A DNA stretch of 5,590 nt, taken from contig PBSW01000017.1 of NCBI GenBank assembly GCA_002726865.1, positions 21,425-27,014 on the forward strand, given 5' to 3'. Below, piece after piece: positions 4,674-5,590 of this stretch. The notes beneath the pieces are model-generated. The model saw nothing but the letters and a program-made list of their open reading frames with translations. It was not told where the DNA came from and made no database searches. Position 1 is the stretch's first letter, and the number at the start of each line of letters is the position of its first letter. This DNA is from Candidatus Bathyarchaeota archaeon (GTDB lineage Archaea; Thermoproteota; Bathyarchaeia; TCS64). The position numbers were made by a program, and so were the translations under genes.

Positions 4674-5300
4674 ATGTCGGATATTGATTGGAAAACCATT
4701 GGTGTTACTTCGCTTATTTCGGCTATAATTGCAATTCTCGTTGTTTCTGGACTTATTATGAGTATCCCAATGATTCAGGATGCGTTACGTGGTCCTGAAG
4801 GAGCTCAGGGTACACAAGGGATACCAGGAGACCAAGGAGCTCAAGGGATACCAGGAGACCAAGGGTTACGGGGAGAAACTGGTTTAGCCGGATTACAAGG
4901 GTCTAGGGGTTTAAAGGGGGATCAAGGAGAGATTGGACTACCGGGAAAATTTTCTGGGCATTGGGAAAGAACGCTTCTTATACATGATGAAGATATCACC
5001 ACAGAAACAATAGACGTGTTTGAAACTTTCACAATTAACAATGAAATGGGGTTATGGATGGTAGATTGGTGGTCTGCCTCTTCTTCCAGTTCTGCGCGGT
5101 CGCGGATAAGAATTTACGAGGGAATCATAACACAAGACGATATTAGAAATGGCGATGCTTCGCTATTTTTTCAAACGTCTGCACAGGGAAAGCTTGTGGG
5201 TTCTACCGATTATGCTTTTGGAACTGGCGTTTATACGATTAGAGTTCGTGCAAGGTATGCAGACAAGATCTATGTTAGGATAAATCAGATTCTAAAGTAG
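4674..5300 (+). CDS. Membrane-anchored collagen-like (Gly-X-Y repeat) surface protein
   Basis: 208 residues in three parts. Residues 1-10 are a short polar tail. Residues about 11-32 are a hydrophobic segment (VTSLISAIIAILVVSGLIMS), probably a single membrane anchor with the rest outside. Residues 40-93 are 18 uninterrupted Gly-X-Y triplets, starting GPEGAQGTQGIPGDQ and ending GLPGKF, with Pro and charged residues as in bacterial and viral collagen-like proteins. Residues 94-208 form a β-rich, Trp- and Ser-containing domain with no Cys. It starts at SGHWERTLL, includes WMVDWWSASSSSSARSR and ends YVRINQILK. I do not recognise this domain; it could be a trimerising or ligand-binding head. By analogy with collagen-like stalks, the protein would trimerise and present the head at the cell surface, perhaps for adhesion; this is inference. 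The repeat region contains a recent-looking 27-bp duplication. The gene is convergent with the Cas1 fragment. Confidence 0.9.
   Translation: MSDIDWKTIGVTSLISAIIAILVVSGLIMSIPMIQDALRGPEGAQGTQGIPGDQGAQGIPGDQGLRGETGLAGLQGSRGLKGDQGEIGLPGKFSGHWERTLLIHDEDITTETIDVFETFTINNEMGLWMVDWWSASSSSSARSRIRIYEGIITQDDIRNGDASLFFQTSAQGKLVGSTDYAFGTGVYTIRVRARYADKIYVRINQILK
4809..4862 (+). repeat. 27-bp tandem duplication in the Gly-X-Y region
   Basis: Two adjacent 27-bp units (4809-4835 and 4836-4862) encode GTQGIPGDQ and GAQGIPGDQ. They are identical from the third codon onward (the last 21 bp) and differ only in their first two codons. Identity at synonymous sites points to recent tandem duplication rather than selection for the amino acids alone. 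It is in frame and adds three Gly-X-Y triplets. Confidence 0.85.
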
Positions 5301-5330
5301 TCTAATATTAAGCACGTAGTTGTATGTGTA

Positions 5331-5362
5331 GGGGTTTAATTTTAACCCCCCCACACACACAC
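5331..5362. terminator. Hairpin and CA tract between convergent genes (possible two-way terminator)
   Basis: GGGGTT (5331-5336), a 7-nt loop TAATTTT[5337-5343], and AACCCC (5344-5349) form a 6-bp stem. An upstream TGTGT can extend it by pairing with the downstream ACACACACAC, giving a longer imperfect hairpin. It sits 30 bp after the collagen-like stop and overlaps the stop of the opposing Cas1 frame, so it could end transcription in both directions. There is no long T run, which weakens the call. Confidence 0.4.
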
Positions 5363-5590
5363 ATTTAACGGGCGACGACGGGGTAAACGAACGACCGCTC
5401 TGTGAACCCTCCATTTTAACACCTCATAGCACAGGTTGAAGATGTTATTCGTGCCATCATAGGCCCTGAACTTCTTCCTCTTCCCGGGTCGAAGCTTCTC
5501 AGGGATCAAACCGAATAATTGCCTGAAATAGCCCTCCGTGAACTTACCCTCGATACCCGTGAGCCTCCTCCTGAATAAGTCCCGGTCAGA
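5342..5590 (-). pseudogene. cas1: CRISPR-associated Cas1 fragment, C-terminally truncated (enters from right edge)
   Basis: The minus-strand frame is open from the window edge to TAA 5342-5344 (82 residues). It contains LTGIEGKFTEGYFRQLFGLI, then RKKFRAYDGTNNIFNLCYEV and LKWRVHRAVV. This is the conserved core of Cas1: the GxEGxxxxxYF motif whose Glu is a catalytic metal ligand, then the D-x-x-NN-x-x-N-x-x-YE-x-L helix region. Cas1 is the DNA integrase of CRISPR spacer acquisition, working with Cas2. In normal Cas1 the next segment carries the catalytic His (xGFLH) and Asp (D-x-x-E-x-x-R). Here similarity stops at about position 5390 and is replaced by RLPRRRPLNVCVWGG and a stop. The other two frames do not restore it. 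The lost ligands argue for an inactive remnant. The 5' part of the gene lies beyond the window, and no CRISPR repeats or other cas genes are visible here. An assembly junction is the main alternative. Confidence 0.8.

Noticed and set aside
5331..5362. CRISPR repeat unit near the Cas1 fragment
   Set aside because: There is a single hairpin and a CA tract with no second copy and no regular spacing in the window, so there is no array.

Overview
The window looks archaeal. Evidence seen directly: weak or absent Shine-Dalgarno sequences before most starts, A/T-rich TATA-like boxes about 27-31 nt upstream of several start codons (the spacing expected for leaderless mRNAs), a small winged-helix regulator of archaeal style, and a Cas1 fragment that resembles archaeal Cas1. 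A Bathyarchaeia-like or other TACK archaeon is my best guess; this is inference from protein style, not a search result.

Layout. 1-227 (minus): the start of an aspartate/glutamate racemase family gene that leaves the window on the left. 228-1462: no intact gene, but the minus strand carries the eroded remains of what looks like one long gene broken by many frameshifts and stops. Its larger part (about 611-1462) resembles the DUF2400/TIGR02757 family. Its tail (about 340-611) has a nuclease-like motif spacing. About 1535-2374 (plus): tRNA-dihydrouridine synthase. 2413-3489 (minus): phosphotriesterase-family metallohydrolase, convergent with the synthase. 3627-3932 (plus): winged-helix regulator, divergent from the hydrolase. 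4081-4581 (plus): DinB-family protein preceded by a perfect 9+6+9 palindrome around its TATA-like box. 4674-5300 (plus): membrane-anchored collagen-like protein. 5342-5590 (minus): Cas1 fragment entering from the right and losing similarity before the catalytic His/Asp region.

How it fits together. The genes are mostly singly transcribed. There is no obvious operon or shared pathway: tRNA modification, a hydrolase, a regulator, a DinB protein and a surface protein sit side by side. The most testable regulatory link is the regulator with the DinB-promoter palindrome or with the TTAGGG repeats in its own divergent intergenic region.

Two eroded genes (the DUF2400-like remnant and truncated Cas1) flank intact genes, which suggests an accessory region undergoing decay. 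I see no CRISPR array, tRNA, rRNA, transposase or integrase in the window.
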